Notes: generated from the sequence alone by a model not told the origin. A DNA stretch of 64,000 nucleotides from Subtercola boreus (GCF_003399625.1 NZ_NBXA01000003.1:62001-126000), one strand, 5' to 3'. Counted from the first letter of the stretch, positions 44,114-52,408 are shown. Translations and numbers: made by a program.

Positions 44114-44575
44114 TCAGAGCCTTTCGGATGCTGCGGAAGAGGGTTTTTCGATCGCCGCGGCGGCCGTCGGGTCGGCGCCGTTCAGGAACTCGGTGAGCCG
44201 CACGACCTCGTCGGTCTCACCGATCGCCTCGGCACCCCGGCGGAGGGCGTAGAGCGAGCGGAGAACCCCGCGGTTCGGTTCGTGCGACCACGGCACAGGG
44301 CCGTGCCCGCGCCAGCCGCCCTTCCGGAGCGCATCGAGGCCGCGGTGGTATCCGACCCGGGCGTAGGCATACGACGGAAGGATCTCGCCGGCCTCGAAGG
44401 CCCGGTCGGAGAGCAACGCCCAGGCGAGCGACGACGTGGGGAACTGGCGTGCGAGCGCCTCGAGTTCGGGGCCACCCGGCGAAACACCGGGGTTCGCGGA
44501 TGCGGCCAGAGCCTCCTCCACACCATCGGGGTTCAGCAGGGTCGGGGGCACTCCCAAGAGATTTTCACCAGTCAC
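44114..44575 (-). CDS. DUF3151 family protein
   Basis: A 153-residue protein of an actinobacterial family often found next to purA. GPELEALARQFPTSSLAWALLSDRAFEAGEILPSYAYARVGYHRGLDALRKGGWRGHGPVPWSHEPNRGVLRSLYALRRGA is the diagnostic core, with a tetratricopeptide-like helical look. Starts at GTG 44575 with TAGAAT 5 bases upstream, so probably leaderless. It is co-transcribed with purA (gap of 3 bases). Function is unknown. Confidence 0.88.
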   Translation of the reverse strand: MTGENLLGVPPTLLNPDGVEEALAASANPGVSPGGPELEALARQFPTSSLAWALLSDRAFEAGEILPSYAYARVGYHRGLDALRKGGWRGHGPVPWSHEPNRGVLRSLYALRRGAEAIGETDEVVRLTEFLNGADPTAAAAIEKPSSAASERL

Positions 44576-44580
44576 ACTCG

Positions 44581-44586
44581 ATTCTA
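44581..44586 (-). promoter_or_regulatory. -10 box of the DUF3151-purA operon
   Basis: TAGAAT on the minus strand, 5 bases before GTG 44575. It is the same hexamer as at purDC, purS and purL. Confidence 0.55.
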
Positions 44587-44617
44587 TCGCAGACCCTCCC
44601 CCGGCCCCCTGGCAGGC

Positions 44618-44683
44618 GTCACAGCCGAGTCACGCAACAGTCACGCACGGGTCACGCGCGAGTCACGAAGAGGTCACGAACCG
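44618..44683. promoter_or_regulatory. Six GTCAC direct repeats at exact 11-bp spacing
   Basis: GTCAC begins at 44618, 44629, 44640, 44651, 44662 and 44673; five of six continue with G. The 11-base period places all copies on one DNA face. This arrangement is typical of OmpR-family response-regulator sites (for example PhoP or MtrA boxes). It lies 37 bases before the surface-protein start and 43 bases from the divergent purA operon start. Confidence 0.8.
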
Positions 44684-44693
44684 TGGGGAAGAA

Positions 44694-44711
44694 TACCCCC
44701 GTTGAGGGGTA
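44694..44711. promoter_or_regulatory. Short inverted repeat before the surface-protein gene
   Basis: TACCCC and GGGGTA enclose CGTTGA. It lies between the GTCAC repeats and the start codon; it could be an operator or a small 5' hairpin. Confidence 0.35.
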
Positions 44712-44719
44712 CTTAACGT

Positions 44720-46120
44720 ATGACGAGGGGCACAGCCGTGAACACGACCACAGCGCAACCGAAGGCCGCACACCACCATCGAAGGCGTGCCAAGCGCGGG
44801 GCCCACGGCCTCAGCCGACTGGCATCCGTCCGAACGATCGGACTGTTCGCAACCGTCACGATGTTCGTGGCCTTCATCGCCCTGACCCTCGGCACCATCG
44901 GTGCCTACCCGACGGCAGCCGTAGCCGCGGAGCCGGTCTCGCTCGGCCTGTGCAACGGCTCCGACAACGTCGGCGGCCAGGAGGTCAGCTGCGACACCAT
45001 CGTCGAGAACACCCTGAACCTCCAGACCGGTGCCACCACCTCGGTGACCGTCGTCACCGAGTGCCACGGTGCTGCAGGCGCCACCACCTGCAACACCGTG
45101 ACCACGCCCTCCGATGGCCTGGTGAACTCGGTCGCCCAGTGCAACGGATCGGGTAACGGCGGCGGCGGAGTCGTCGCCTGCACCGTCTCTGTGCAGAACA
45201 CCATCATCGGCAACTCCACGTCGAGCCCCGCCACCATCAACCAGTGCAACGAGTCCGGCCAGGGCGGCGGCGCCCTGACCGTCGCCTGCTCCCCGATCGG
45301 GAACACCACCAACGCGACCATCACGCAGTGCAATGGATCGGGCAACGGCGGCGGAGCCACCATGCGCGTGCAGTGCGACGTGACCACGTCGACCCAGACG
45401 ACGGCCATCCCCGTGCTCGTCGACCAGTGCAACGGATCGGGCAACGGCGGCGGAGCAACCGTCACGTGCACGACGTCGATCACCACGATCATCCAGCCCG
45501 GCGAGGTCATCCCGCCCACCGGGACGCCCGTGCCCACCGACACCCCGGCCCCCACACCCGTGCCCACCGACACCCCGGCACCCACACCCGTCCCGACGGA
45601 CACCCCGGCGCCCACACCCGTCCCCACGGACACCCCGGCACCCACACCCGTCCCCACGGACACCCCCGCACCGACACCCGTCCCGACCGACACCCCTGCG
45701 CCCACACCCGTCCCCACAGACACCCCCGCACCGACACCCGTCCCGACCGACACCCCGGCCCCGACCCCCGTCCCCACGGACACCCCCGCACCGACGCCCA
45801 CGCCGACCATGACGCCGACCCCCACAGCGACGCCCACACCCGGCCCGACAGCCACCCCCACCCCGACGGCGACCTCCCCGGCGTCACCCGCACCCACCAC
45901 CACCCCGACGCCCACGCCCACAGCGAGCACCCCGTCGACGGCCACACCCGTGACACCGGGTGGGTCCTCGGGCGGCGGCAGTGAACTGGCCGAGACGGGC
46001 GCCCAGCTCGCACCCGTCTTCGGTGCCGGATCCATCGCCTTGCTCGCCGGAATCATCGCCCTCCTCGCGGTCACTATCACACGTCGCCGCAAATCAGGAG
46101 ACCTGCGCCGAAAGATGTAG
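44720..46120 (+). CDS. Cysteine-repeat surface protein with LAETG sorting signal
   Basis: A 466-residue exported protein. A basic N-terminus and hydrophobic signal (about residues 40-69) precede a region of ~190 residues with repeats of [10 protein letters not shown] and paired Cys about ten residues apart. Next come nine [10 protein letters not shown] units and more Thr/Pro sequence, a wall-spanning stalk. Then LAETG, a hydrophobic helix and [12 protein letters not shown] complete a sortase signal. ATG 44720 is taken; GTG 44738 with GAGGGG 8 bases upstream is a good alternative. Six GTCAC repeats lie upstream. Function is unknown; an adhesive or structural coat role is a guess. Confidence 0.85.
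   Translation: MTRGTAVNTTTAQPKAAHHHRRRAKRGAHGLSRLASVRTIGLFATVTMFVAFIALTLGTIGAYPTAAVAAEPVSLGLCNGSDNVGGQEVSCDTIVENTLNLQTGATTSVTVVTECHGAAGATTCNTVTTPSDGLVNSVAQCNGSGNGGGGVVACTVSVQNTIIGNSTSSPATINQCNESGQGGGALTVACSPIGNTTNATITQCNGSGNGGGATMRVQCDVTTSTQTTAIPVLVDQCNGSGNGGGATVTCTTSITTIIQPGEVIPPTGTPVPTDTPAPTPVPTDTPAPTPVPTDTPAPTPVPTDTPAPTPVPTDTPAPTPVPTDTPAPTPVPTDTPAPTPVPTDTPAPTPVPTDTPAPTPTPTMTPTPTATPTPGPTATPTPTATSPASPAPTTTPTPTPTASTPSTATPVTPGGSSGGGSELAETGAQLAPVFGAGSIALLAGIIALLAVTITRRRKSGDLRRKM
45536..45805. repeat. Nine 30-bp tandem repeats encoding [10 protein letters not shown]
   Basis: Units begin about every 30 bases from 45536; DTPAP restarts at 45541, 45571 and so on to 45781. Units differ only at synonymous sites until the last, which turns to TPTP. 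Confidence 0.9.
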
Positions 46121-46181
46121 TCGCAGTTAGGATTCCGAGTACCCCCAGACCCCGGGTGCTCGGTTTTCTTCTGCTCCCTAT

Positions 46182-46193
46182 CCTTCCGGAAGG
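46182..46193. promoter_or_regulatory. Palindrome CCTTCCGGAAGG before the BTAD regulator
   Basis: The 12-base perfect palindrome ends 9 bases before ATG 46203 and includes GGAAGG, the likely ribosome-binding site. A small hairpin or an operator could limit translation. Confidence 0.4.
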
Positions 46194-46202
46194 TCGCTAC
46201 AG

Positions 46203-46910
46203 ATGGTGCGTATCTCCCTGTTGGGTGGATTCTCCATCTCGGGCACCGGAAGCCGTGAGACCTCCTCCGGTGCCCGGCGTCTTCTGGCCTTCCTGGCGCT
46301 CAGGATGAACAGTGTCAACCGCGCCAGCATCGCCGGCAGCCTCTGGCCCGAAGCGACCGAACACAAGGCCAGCCTCAGCCTCCGTTCGACCCTGACCCGA
46401 ATGGATCCGGAGCACCGCGACCTTCTCGAGGTCGGCTCCACCACCCTGGCGCTCTCCGAAAAGGTCGAGGTCGACCTGCACTACTCGCACCGCCTCGCAC
46501 TCCGGCTGCTGCCGATGAACACGGTGCCCCTGCTGGCCGACATCTCCACCTCTGCCGTGGCCGCCCTCTCCGACGAACTGCTGCCAGACTGGTATGACGA
46601 ATGGGTGATAGCCGCCGCGGAGGACTGGCGCGGGCTCCGGATGAACGGGCTCGAAGCCCAGACGAGGGAGCTCGTCAGGCTCCACCGCCTACCCGAGGCC
46701 GGAGTGGCCGCCCGGGCCGCAATCGCAGTGGAACCGCTCCGTGAGAGCGCCCAGGCCGCCCTCATCCGCGTCCATTTCGCTGAGGGCAACCAGTCCGAAG
46801 CATTCCGCGTCTACGACCGCTACGCCCTCCTGCTGGATGACGCCCTCGGGCTCGCTCCGACCGCGCTGCTGACCGCCCTCGTTCGAGCTCAGCGGGGCGC
46901 TCTACAATAA
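46203..46910 (+). CDS. SARP-like regulator with BTAD domain
   Basis: A 235-residue protein. Residues 1-90 (VRISLLGGFSISG, ARRLLAFLALRMNSVNRASIAGSLWPEATEHKASLSLRSTLTRM) match the winged-helix DNA-binding part of SARP activators. The remainder (LLPDWYDEWVIAAAEDWRGLRMNGLEAQTRELVR, EPLRESAQAALIRVHFAEGNQSEAFRVYDRYALLLDDALG) is a bacterial transcriptional activation domain (BTAD) of TPR-like helices. No ATPase or sensor follows, so it is a short-form SARP. It begins 82 bases after the LAETG surface protein and may be co-transcribed. Its last codons lie in the TetR operator. Confidence 0.87.
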   Translation: MVRISLLGGFSISGTGSRETSSGARRLLAFLALRMNSVNRASIAGSLWPEATEHKASLSLRSTLTRMDPEHRDLLEVGSTTLALSEKVEVDLHYSHRLALRLLPMNTVPLLADISTSAVAALSDELLPDWYDEWVIAAAEDWRGLRMNGLEAQTRELVRLHRLPEAGVAARAAIAVEPLRESAQAALIRVHFAEGNQSEAFRVYDRYALLLDDALGLAPTALLTALVRAQRGALQ

Positions 46911-46940
46911 CTTGCACACCGCTGTGCAAGTTATTACGAT
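46906..46940 (+). promoter_or_regulatory. TetR promoter with 30-bp perfect palindrome
   Basis: Perfect 13-base arms (46906-46918 AATAACTTGCACA; 46923-46935 its complement) flank CCGC. -35 TTGCAC (46912-46917), 17 bases, -10 TACGAT (46935-46940). The palindrome covers the -35 and spacer, so binding blocks polymerase. Confidence 0.85.
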
Positions 46941-46946
46941 GGAGGA

Positions 46947-47642
46947 GTGACCACACCTCTTCGAACGCCCGGTAGCCGGGTTCCGCGCCGGGATGCGACA
47001 GAGAACCGCCTGGCGATCCTGGATTCCGCCCGGGTGCTGCTGAACCGCGATCCAGAAGCGTCGCTCGACGCGATCGCGACGGGCGCCGGACTTTCTCGCC
47101 GGGCCATCTACGGCCACTTCGCCACCCGCGACGACCTCGTCACCGAGCTCCTCTCGTCGGGGAGCGAACGGGTCATCGCCGCACTGGATCACGTCGATCA
47201 TCCGGATTCCCGCGTGGCGATCGCACGGATCGGCGCCCGGCTCTGGTCGGAGGTCGAGAATGTTCGCGTCATGGCTCAGCTCGCCATCCGTGGGCCCCAG
47301 CGGTACGCCGTCGCCCGCACCCTCTCGCCCGTTCGGCATCGGCTCCTCAGCATCGTCGTGGCGGGCATCGACGCGCACGAGCTCCGCCAGGACATGGCAC
47401 CGGGCACGCTGGCCGCCCTCATCGAGGGTTCGGCGCTCTCCGTGCTCGATGAGGCGATCCGGTCGAACCTGTCGAACCGCGACGGACACCGGCTCGTGAT
47501 GGTGGCGGCTCTCGCCGTCGCCGGGCTCTCCTGGCGCGAGGCAGCGGAGGTCATCGACGGCCACGACGAGCTGCGGTTCGGCTCGCAGCCACAACCAGAG
47601 CCAGAGCCACACACGACCGACCCCGAAGGGAAGACAGCGTGA
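46947..47642 (+). CDS. TetR-family transcriptional regulator
   Basis: A 231-residue repressor-type protein. The N-terminal helix-turn-helix is RLAILDSARVLLNRDPEASLDAIATGAGLSRRAIYGHFATRDDLVTELL (about residues 20-70). The C-terminal ligand-binding domain (QLAIRGPQRYAVARTLSPVRHRLLSIVVAGIDA) is variable. A low-complexity QPEPEPHTTDPEG tail ends it. It starts at GTG 46947 directly after GGAGGA, and TACGAT is 6 bases upstream. The gene overlaps the next one by GTGA. The large palindrome in its promoter indicates autorepression and control of the downstream pair. Confidence 0.93.
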   Translation: MTTPLRTPGSRVPRRDATENRLAILDSARVLLNRDPEASLDAIATGAGLSRRAIYGHFATRDDLVTELLSSGSERVIAALDHVDHPDSRVAIARIGARLWSEVENVRVMAQLAIRGPQRYAVARTLSPVRHRLLSIVVAGIDAHELRQDMAPGTLAALIEGSALSVLDEAIRSNLSNRDGHRLVMVAALAVAGLSWREAAEVIDGHDELRFGSQPQPEPEPHTTDPEGKTA

Positions 47643-48376
47643 GGATCACACTGCAGGGCGTCGCCAAGGGCGACCAGGGCGAGAACCTGCCCCCGACCAG
47701 CCTCGAGTACCAGTCGGGCGGCGTCACCGTGGTCGCCGTCGAGACGGCGCAGCGCCCGACCGTGCTCGCGCTCCTCGCGTCCGGGCGGATGGCTCCCGAC
47801 CACGGCACGGTGACGATCGACGACGCGGACGATGCGCCGCGACTGCGCTCGGTGACGGCGATCGTCGACGCACCGGATGTGAGCGAACCCGTGGGCGATC
47901 TGAAACTGAAGGCGGTCGTTCAGGAGGAACTGATGTTCGCCGGGCGGCCGTCGAGCCGCGCTGCGACCGCGCAGACGCTGGCAGAACTCGATGCCACGGA
48001 GTTCTCGGGCTGGGAGATCCAGAACATCCCGACGGCGGTGCGGCTGCGGATCCTCACCGAGCTGGCCTCGGTGCGCCCCGGCGTCGAAGCCCTCGTGCTC
48101 GCCGCACCGGATCGGCGCGGCAGCGATCCGTTCGACTGGTGGGCGGTCGCCGCCGACTTCGCGCTCCGCGGGTTCGCAGTGCTCGTCATCGCAAGCCCCG
48201 CCTCAGCCGACCTGCTCTCAGAGGTCGCCGCCCGGTTCGAAACCGAACGCCTGGCCGAGCTGGAGCGCCGCGCGGCCGCCGCCCGCGCCGAGGAGGCTGC
48301 CCGCCTGGCCGACCTGCTCGAACCCCCCACCCCCGCCGACACCACGGAAATCACGGAAATCACGGACCCCTCATGA
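47639..48376 (+). CDS. ABC-ATPase-like protein with degenerate active-site motifs
   Basis: A 245-residue protein that aligns by pattern with ABC ATPases but lacks their catalytic sequences. Where GPNGAGKST is expected (Walker A), residues 34-41 read VETAQRPT. The signature LSGG is replaced by IPTA (130-133). The Walker B end ALVLAAPDRRGSDP (151-164) has AA in place of Asp-Glu. The HGTVTIDD segment after Walker A is retained. It starts at GTG 47639 overlapping the tetR stop, and its own stop overlaps the YhgE start by ATGA. It may be a structural or regulatory partner of the YhgE protein, not an ATPase. Confidence 0.75.
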   Translation: MRITLQGVAKGDQGENLPPTSLEYQSGGVTVVAVETAQRPTVLALLASGRMAPDHGTVTIDDADDAPRLRSVTAIVDAPDVSEPVGDLKLKAVVQEELMFAGRPSSRAATAQTLAELDATEFSGWEIQNIPTAVRLRILTELASVRPGVEALVLAAPDRRGSDPFDWWAVAADFALRGFAVLVIASPASADLLSEVAARFETERLAELERRAAAARAEEAARLADLLEPPTPADTTEITEITDPS

Positions 48377-50688
48377 AGATCGTCACGCTTGTCACCACCG
48401 AGTTCCGCCGTCTCACGGCGACCGGGTTGGCGCGGTTGGCGCTCGTCGCCCTCATGCTCGTTCCGGTGCTGTACGCGGGCCTCTACCTCTGGGCGAACAG
48501 CGACCCGTACGGGAGCATCAAGAACATTCCGGTGGCCCTGGTCGTCGAAGACACCGGATCCACTCTCGACGGCACGGCCGTGAACTACGGCGCGCAGGTG
48601 CACGATCAGCTGATCGCCGACAACAGCGTCAAATGGGAGGACGCGACCGCCGAACAGGCGGCATCCGGAGTGAAGAACGGTGAGTACGACTTCGTGCTGA
48701 CCCTCGGCCCCGACTTCTCGAAACTGCTCACCTCGGCGGGAACCGCAACGCCCCAGCAGGCCGTCGTGCAGCTCACCACGAACGACACGAACAGCTTTCT
48801 CGCCTCCTCCATCGCCGCCACCGTCGCCGAGAAGGTGCGGCTGAGCATCAGCGAGCAGGTCGGTGAGGCTGCGGCGCTGCAGTTCCTGAACGGGTTCGCC
48901 ACCATCCACGACAACCTGTCGACCGCGGTGGATGGCGCGAACCAGCTCGTCGACGGCACGGGTCAGGCCGAGTCGGGGTCGGCGAGGCTCGCCGACGGTG
49001 CCGCCACGGCGAACACCGGAGCAGAGGCGCTCGCCTCAGGTGCGGCGACGGCTGCAACCGGCGCGTCGACGCTCGCGACAGGTGCTGCGTCGGCGGCTAC
49101 CGGCTCGGCCACGCTGGCCGATGGCGCCTCGCAACTGGCTGCGGGAGCATCCACTCTGTCGACCGGTGCGCGAGCGAGCGCCGACGGCGCGTCGACCCTG
49201 GCATCGGGGGCAGCGCAGACGAACGCCGGTGCCCAGAGTCTCAGCTCGGGGCTGTCGACCCTCAGCAACGGGGTCGCAGGCCTGCCGGCTGACACCACCC
49301 GCCTGGCTGCCGGGGCAGAGCAGGTCGCCGACGGGAATGCGGCCCTCGCCTCGGCGGCTGACTCGGTGACGACCGCGACCAAGGATGCTGCAGACCAGGT
49401 ACCCGTCGTACGGAGCGAGATCGTTGCCGGGCTGAAGGCCCAGGGGCTGACCGACGCGCAGATCGAGAAGGCGATCGCCCCGCTCGACACGGTCGGTACG
49501 GCGATCACGGACGGCAGCAAGCAGGCCGAGCAACTCGACGCCCAGGTGTCGGAGCTCTCGGGCGCCGCCGCCCAGGTCGCGGCCGGAACGAAGAAGCTCG
49601 CCGACGCGGCACCCGGTCTCGCCGACGGAGCAGCGAACGCCGCTGCCGGTGCCGCAACACTGGCGGGAGGCACGGCCCAGGTCGAGGCGGGAGCGTCGGC
49701 TCTGGCTGGCGGAACGCAGAAGGTCGCCGACGGCGCCTCCACGCTCTCGTCGTCGGCCGCACAGCTCTCGGCCGGGGCATCCACGCTGGCCTCCGGTACC
49801 GCGCAGGTCTCCGATGGGGCGGCCACGCTGGCGGAGGGTAACGGCCAACTGGCAGAGGGGGCATCCACCCTCGCCGGCGGAACCCAGCAGCTCGCCGACG
49901 GTTCCGCGACGCTCGCGTCGGGCGCCGCACAGCTCGACACCGGTGCGGTGAAGCTGCGGGACGGGCTCGTCTCCGGGGTCGACCAGATCCCGTACTACAC
50001 GCCCGACCAGCGGCAGACGGCGGCGGCGACCATCGCCACCCCGGCCGTCGTCGACACCGACACGGTCACCAAGGCGACGACGTACGGCGCCGGCATGGCT
50101 CCGTTCTTCATCAGCCTGGCGGCCTGGATCGGGATCTACGCGCTGTTCCTCATCATCAAGCCGCTGTCACGGCGCGCACTGACCGCCATCAAGGCTCCGC
50201 TTCGCGTGACGGCGGCGGGCTGGCTCGCCCCTGCACTCCTCGGTGCGTTGCAGATGGCTGCGGTGTACTTCGTGGTGACCGTGCCGCTCGGCTTCACCGT
50301 GGCGAACCCCGCTCTCATGCTGTCGTTCATGGTGTTCACGTCGATCACGTTCGTGGCGATCATCGGGGCGCTGAACATCTGGCTGGGCAGCGTCGGGCAG
50401 TTCCTCGGGCTCGTGCTGATGGTACTGCAGCTGGTCACAGCGGGCGGTACCTTCCCCTGGCAGACGCTGCCCGGGCCGTTGGCGGCGCTGCACCACGTGC
50501 TGCCGATGAGCTACGCGGTGGACGGCATCCGGCAGCTGATGTACGGCGGTGACCTGTCGCTCGCGCTGAACGACGTGGGAGTGCTTGCCATCTGGTTGCT
50601 CGGGGCACTGGCGTTCTCGATGTTCCTGGCGCGCAAGAAGACTGCGGCGCGGACTCTCCGCGACCTGCGCCCCTCGCTGATCGGCTGA
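48373..50688 (+). CDS. YhgE/Pip-domain membrane protein
   Basis: A 771-residue protein. An N-terminal helix (LARLALVALMLVPVLYAGLYLWA) and a conserved LVVEDTGSTLDGTAVNYG segment match the YhgE/Pip family (phage-infection protein, EsaA-like). A central ~350-residue extracellular domain has regular Ala/Gly repeats (LASGAxxxATGASxLATGAxx; seven-residue period). Then five helices with an ABC-2-like layout follow (MAPFFISLAAWIGIYALFLI to LGALAFSMFLA). The start is ATG 48373, coupled to the ABC-like gene. Members serve as transport or envelope-assembly components. The partner and cargo are unknown. Confidence 0.88.
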   Translation: MKIVTLVTTEFRRLTATGLARLALVALMLVPVLYAGLYLWANSDPYGSIKNIPVALVVEDTGSTLDGTAVNYGAQVHDQLIADNSVKWEDATAEQAASGVKNGEYDFVLTLGPDFSKLLTSAGTATPQQAVVQLTTNDTNSFLASSIAATVAEKVRLSISEQVGEAAALQFLNGFATIHDNLSTAVDGANQLVDGTGQAESGSARLADGAATANTGAEALASGAATAATGASTLATGAASAATGSATLADGASQLAAGASTLSTGARASADGASTLASGAAQTNAGAQSLSSGLSTLSNGVAGLPADTTRLAAGAEQVADGNAALASAADSVTTATKDAADQVPVVRSEIVAGLKAQGLTDAQIEKAIAPLDTVGTAITDGSKQAEQLDAQVSELSGAAAQVAAGTKKLADAAPGLADGAANAAAGAATLAGGTAQVEAGASALAGGTQKVADGASTLSSSAAQLSAGASTLASGTAQVSDGAATLAEGNGQLAEGASTLAGGTQQLADGSATLASGAAQLDTGAVKLRDGLVSGVDQIPYYTPDQRQTAAATIATPAVVDTDTVTKATTYGAGMAPFFISLAAWIGIYALFLIIKPLSRRALTAIKAPLRVTAAGWLAPALLGALQMAAVYFVVTVPLGFTVANPALMLSFMVFTSITFVAIIGALNIWLGSVGQFLGLVLMVLQLVTAGGTFPWQTLPGPLAALHHVLPMSYAVDGIRQLMYGGDLSLALNDVGVLAIWLLGALAFSMFLARKKTAARTLRDLRPSLIG

Positions 50689-50722
50689 CCGACTGAGCTG
50701 TCGCCGCGTGGGTGCGTGACTG

Positions 50723-50781
50723 AAAGAGGATGACAGCAGCGGTACGGCCCCCAGGGGCTTACCGGGCGCGTCATCCTCTTT
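50723..50781 (+). terminator. Terminator-like repeat, family 2, second copy
   Basis: AAAGAGGATGA pairs with TCATCCTCTTT, followed by TACG; an inner GGTA/TACC plus GGCCCC/GGGGC stem extends the hairpin. It ends the TetR/YhgE operon and faces the convergent oxidoreductase gene. The ends match 22934-22990. Confidence 0.78.
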
Positions 50782-50821
50782 TACGTGCAGGCGGGGGGCG
50801 GGGACGGGCGCGGACGCCGCC

Positions 50822-52402
50822 TCAGTTCACGTGCACCTTGATGGTGTGCCAACCCGTGGAGCCGTCGGGCGCGGGGGGAGCCTCGTCGGAGGTCTGCGTG
50901 TAGCCGCCGTCGTCTGTTGCGCGCACGGAGATGGCGTGATCGCCCGAGGGCGCATCCCACTGCAGCACCCACTGCCGCCAGGTGTCCGCGGAGATGGCAT
51001 CGGCGAGGGTGGCCTTCTGCCAGTCGCCGCCATCGACCTGCACCTCGACGCCCTGCACACCGGTGTGCTGGGCCCACGCGACGCCGGCGATCGGGATCGT
51101 TCCGGCGCTGAGGCTGCTGCCCTGCCGGGGAGTGTCGATGCGTGAGGAGGTCTTGATCGGGCCGAGGGCGGTCCAGCCGCGCGGGGTCCAGTAGCCCATG
51201 TCGGCGGCGAACGTGGTCACCTTCATCTCCACGACCCACTTCGTGGCCGAGACGTACCCGTAGAGCCCGGGGACCACCATGCGCACGGGGAAACCATGCT
51301 CGACGGGCAGCGGCGATCCGTTCATCCCGACCGCCAGAAGGGAGTCACGCTGGGTGTCCTGCAACACCTCGAGCGGAGTGCCGGCCGTGAAACCGTCGGA
51401 GCTCCGGGAGAGCACCATGTCGGCCCCCGCCGTGGGCTTGGCGCGCGCAAGGAGGTCGCGGATCGGGTAGCCCAGCCAGAGGGCGTTGCCGATGAGGTCG
51501 CCGCCGACCTCGTTCGAGACGCAGGTGAGCGTGGTGTAGTTCTCGACCAGCGGCAGGGCGAGGAGGTCAGCGAAGGAGATCTCCACCTCGTTCTCGACCA
51601 TGCCGACGATCTTGAGGCTCCAGGTGTCGGGGTTCAGCTGCGGCACCTGCAACGCTGTGTCGATGCGGTAGAAGTCGGCTGCCGGCGTGACGACGGGGCT
51701 GAGGTTCGTGATTCCGAGTTCGGTTCCGGCGGGCAGTGCGGCTGCGGGAGTGGATGCCGCGGGCAAAACGAGAGCGTTCCGGGCGGCCGTGACGACTGCT
51801 GCCCCGGCGTTCATCACGCGGGCACCGGCTCCGACGATGGCCGAGGCGGCTGCCGCGACGACCACCCAGGTCAGGAACTGGCGGCGTTCGAGCGCTGCGG
51901 GGGCGGTGCGGATGGCGCGGGTGCCGCCCGCTCGGGCTGCCGGGCGGCTCGCAGCCGAGTCGGCGCGCACGACCCAGCGTCGCAGGCGCGTCTGGAGCGC
52001 GTTCAGCACGACGACTCCCACGAGCATCCCGACCACTGTGGGCACGGCGGAGATGCCGGAGGCGCCCTGCCGCGTGGTCACGGCGAACACCGCGATCGCC
52101 GAGAAGACCACGAGGATCACGGTGCCGATGGGGCGGCGACGGTACTCCAGCCAGCCCGCGAGGGCGGCGCCCACCGCCACCACGATGGCGAGGATGGTGA
52201 GCAGCGCGGCCTTGTCTCCGGTACCGAAGAGCGAGATCGTCAGCTCTTTGACGCCGGGCGGTGCGAGGTCGATGACCAGGGAGCCCACGGCGAAGAGCGG
52301 ACTGGACTCAGCACCGACAAAAAGCGCGACCAGCTCGGCTGAGGCGAGAACGCTCGCCGCAGCGACAATGCCCGTGAGGGCGGCCCACATTCCGCGTCGC
52401 AT
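50822..52402 (-). CDS. Membrane-anchored molybdopterin-dependent oxidoreductase (sulfite oxidase fold)
   Basis: A 526-residue protein. About four helices occupy residues 5-140, then RRQFL at 173-177 precedes a fifth helix and resembles a Tat motif. The molybdopterin domain is extracellular: LTLTCVSNEVGG-like sequence (here YTTLTCVSNEVGGDLIGNALWLG) gives Cys294, the molybdenum ligand, and FPVRMVVPGLYGYVSATKWV is family-typical. A C-terminal Ig-like dimer domain follows. ATG 52402 is preferred: TAGGGT is 6 bases upstream. Function may be sulfite or protein-methionine-sulfoxide chemistry; substrate unknown. Confidence 0.9.
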   Translation of the reverse strand: MRRGMWAALTGIVAAASVLASAELVALFVGAESSPLFAVGSLVIDLAPPGVKELTISLFGTGDKAALLTILAIVVAVGAALAGWLEYRRRPIGTVILVVFSAIAVFAVTTRQGASGISAVPTVVGMLVGVVVLNALQTRLRRWVVRADSAASRPAARAGGTRAIRTAPAALERRQFLTWVVVAAAASAIVGAGARVMNAGAAVVTAARNALVLPAASTPAAALPAGTELGITNLSPVVTPAADFYRIDTALQVPQLNPDTWSLKIVGMVENEVEISFADLLALPLVENYTTLTCVSNEVGGDLIGNALWLGYPIRDLLARAKPTAGADMVLSRSSDGFTAGTPLEVLQDTQRDSLLAVGMNGSPLPVEHGFPVRMVVPGLYGYVSATKWVVEMKVTTFAADMGYWTPRGWTALGPIKTSSRIDTPRQGSSLSAGTIPIAGVAWAQHTGVQGVEVQVDGGDWQKATLADAISADTWRQWVLQWDAPSGDHAISVRATDDGGYTQTSDEAPPAPDGSTGWHTIKVHVN

Positions 52403-52408
52403 GCTCAA

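Noticed and set aside
44618-44683. Plasmid replication iterons or a chromosomal origin
   Set aside because: No rep, dnaA or partition gene and no AT-rich unwinding region nearby; a promoter-proximal response-regulator array fits better.
45536-45805. Intergenic minisatellite or CRISPR-like repeat
   Set aside because: The 30-base units are in frame and encode the Pro/Thr stalk of a surface protein.
52403-52408. TTG start two codons upstream in the molybdopterin oxidoreductase gene
   Set aside because: TAGGGT is positioned so that transcription would begin near ATG 52402, and no ribosome-binding site serves the TTG.
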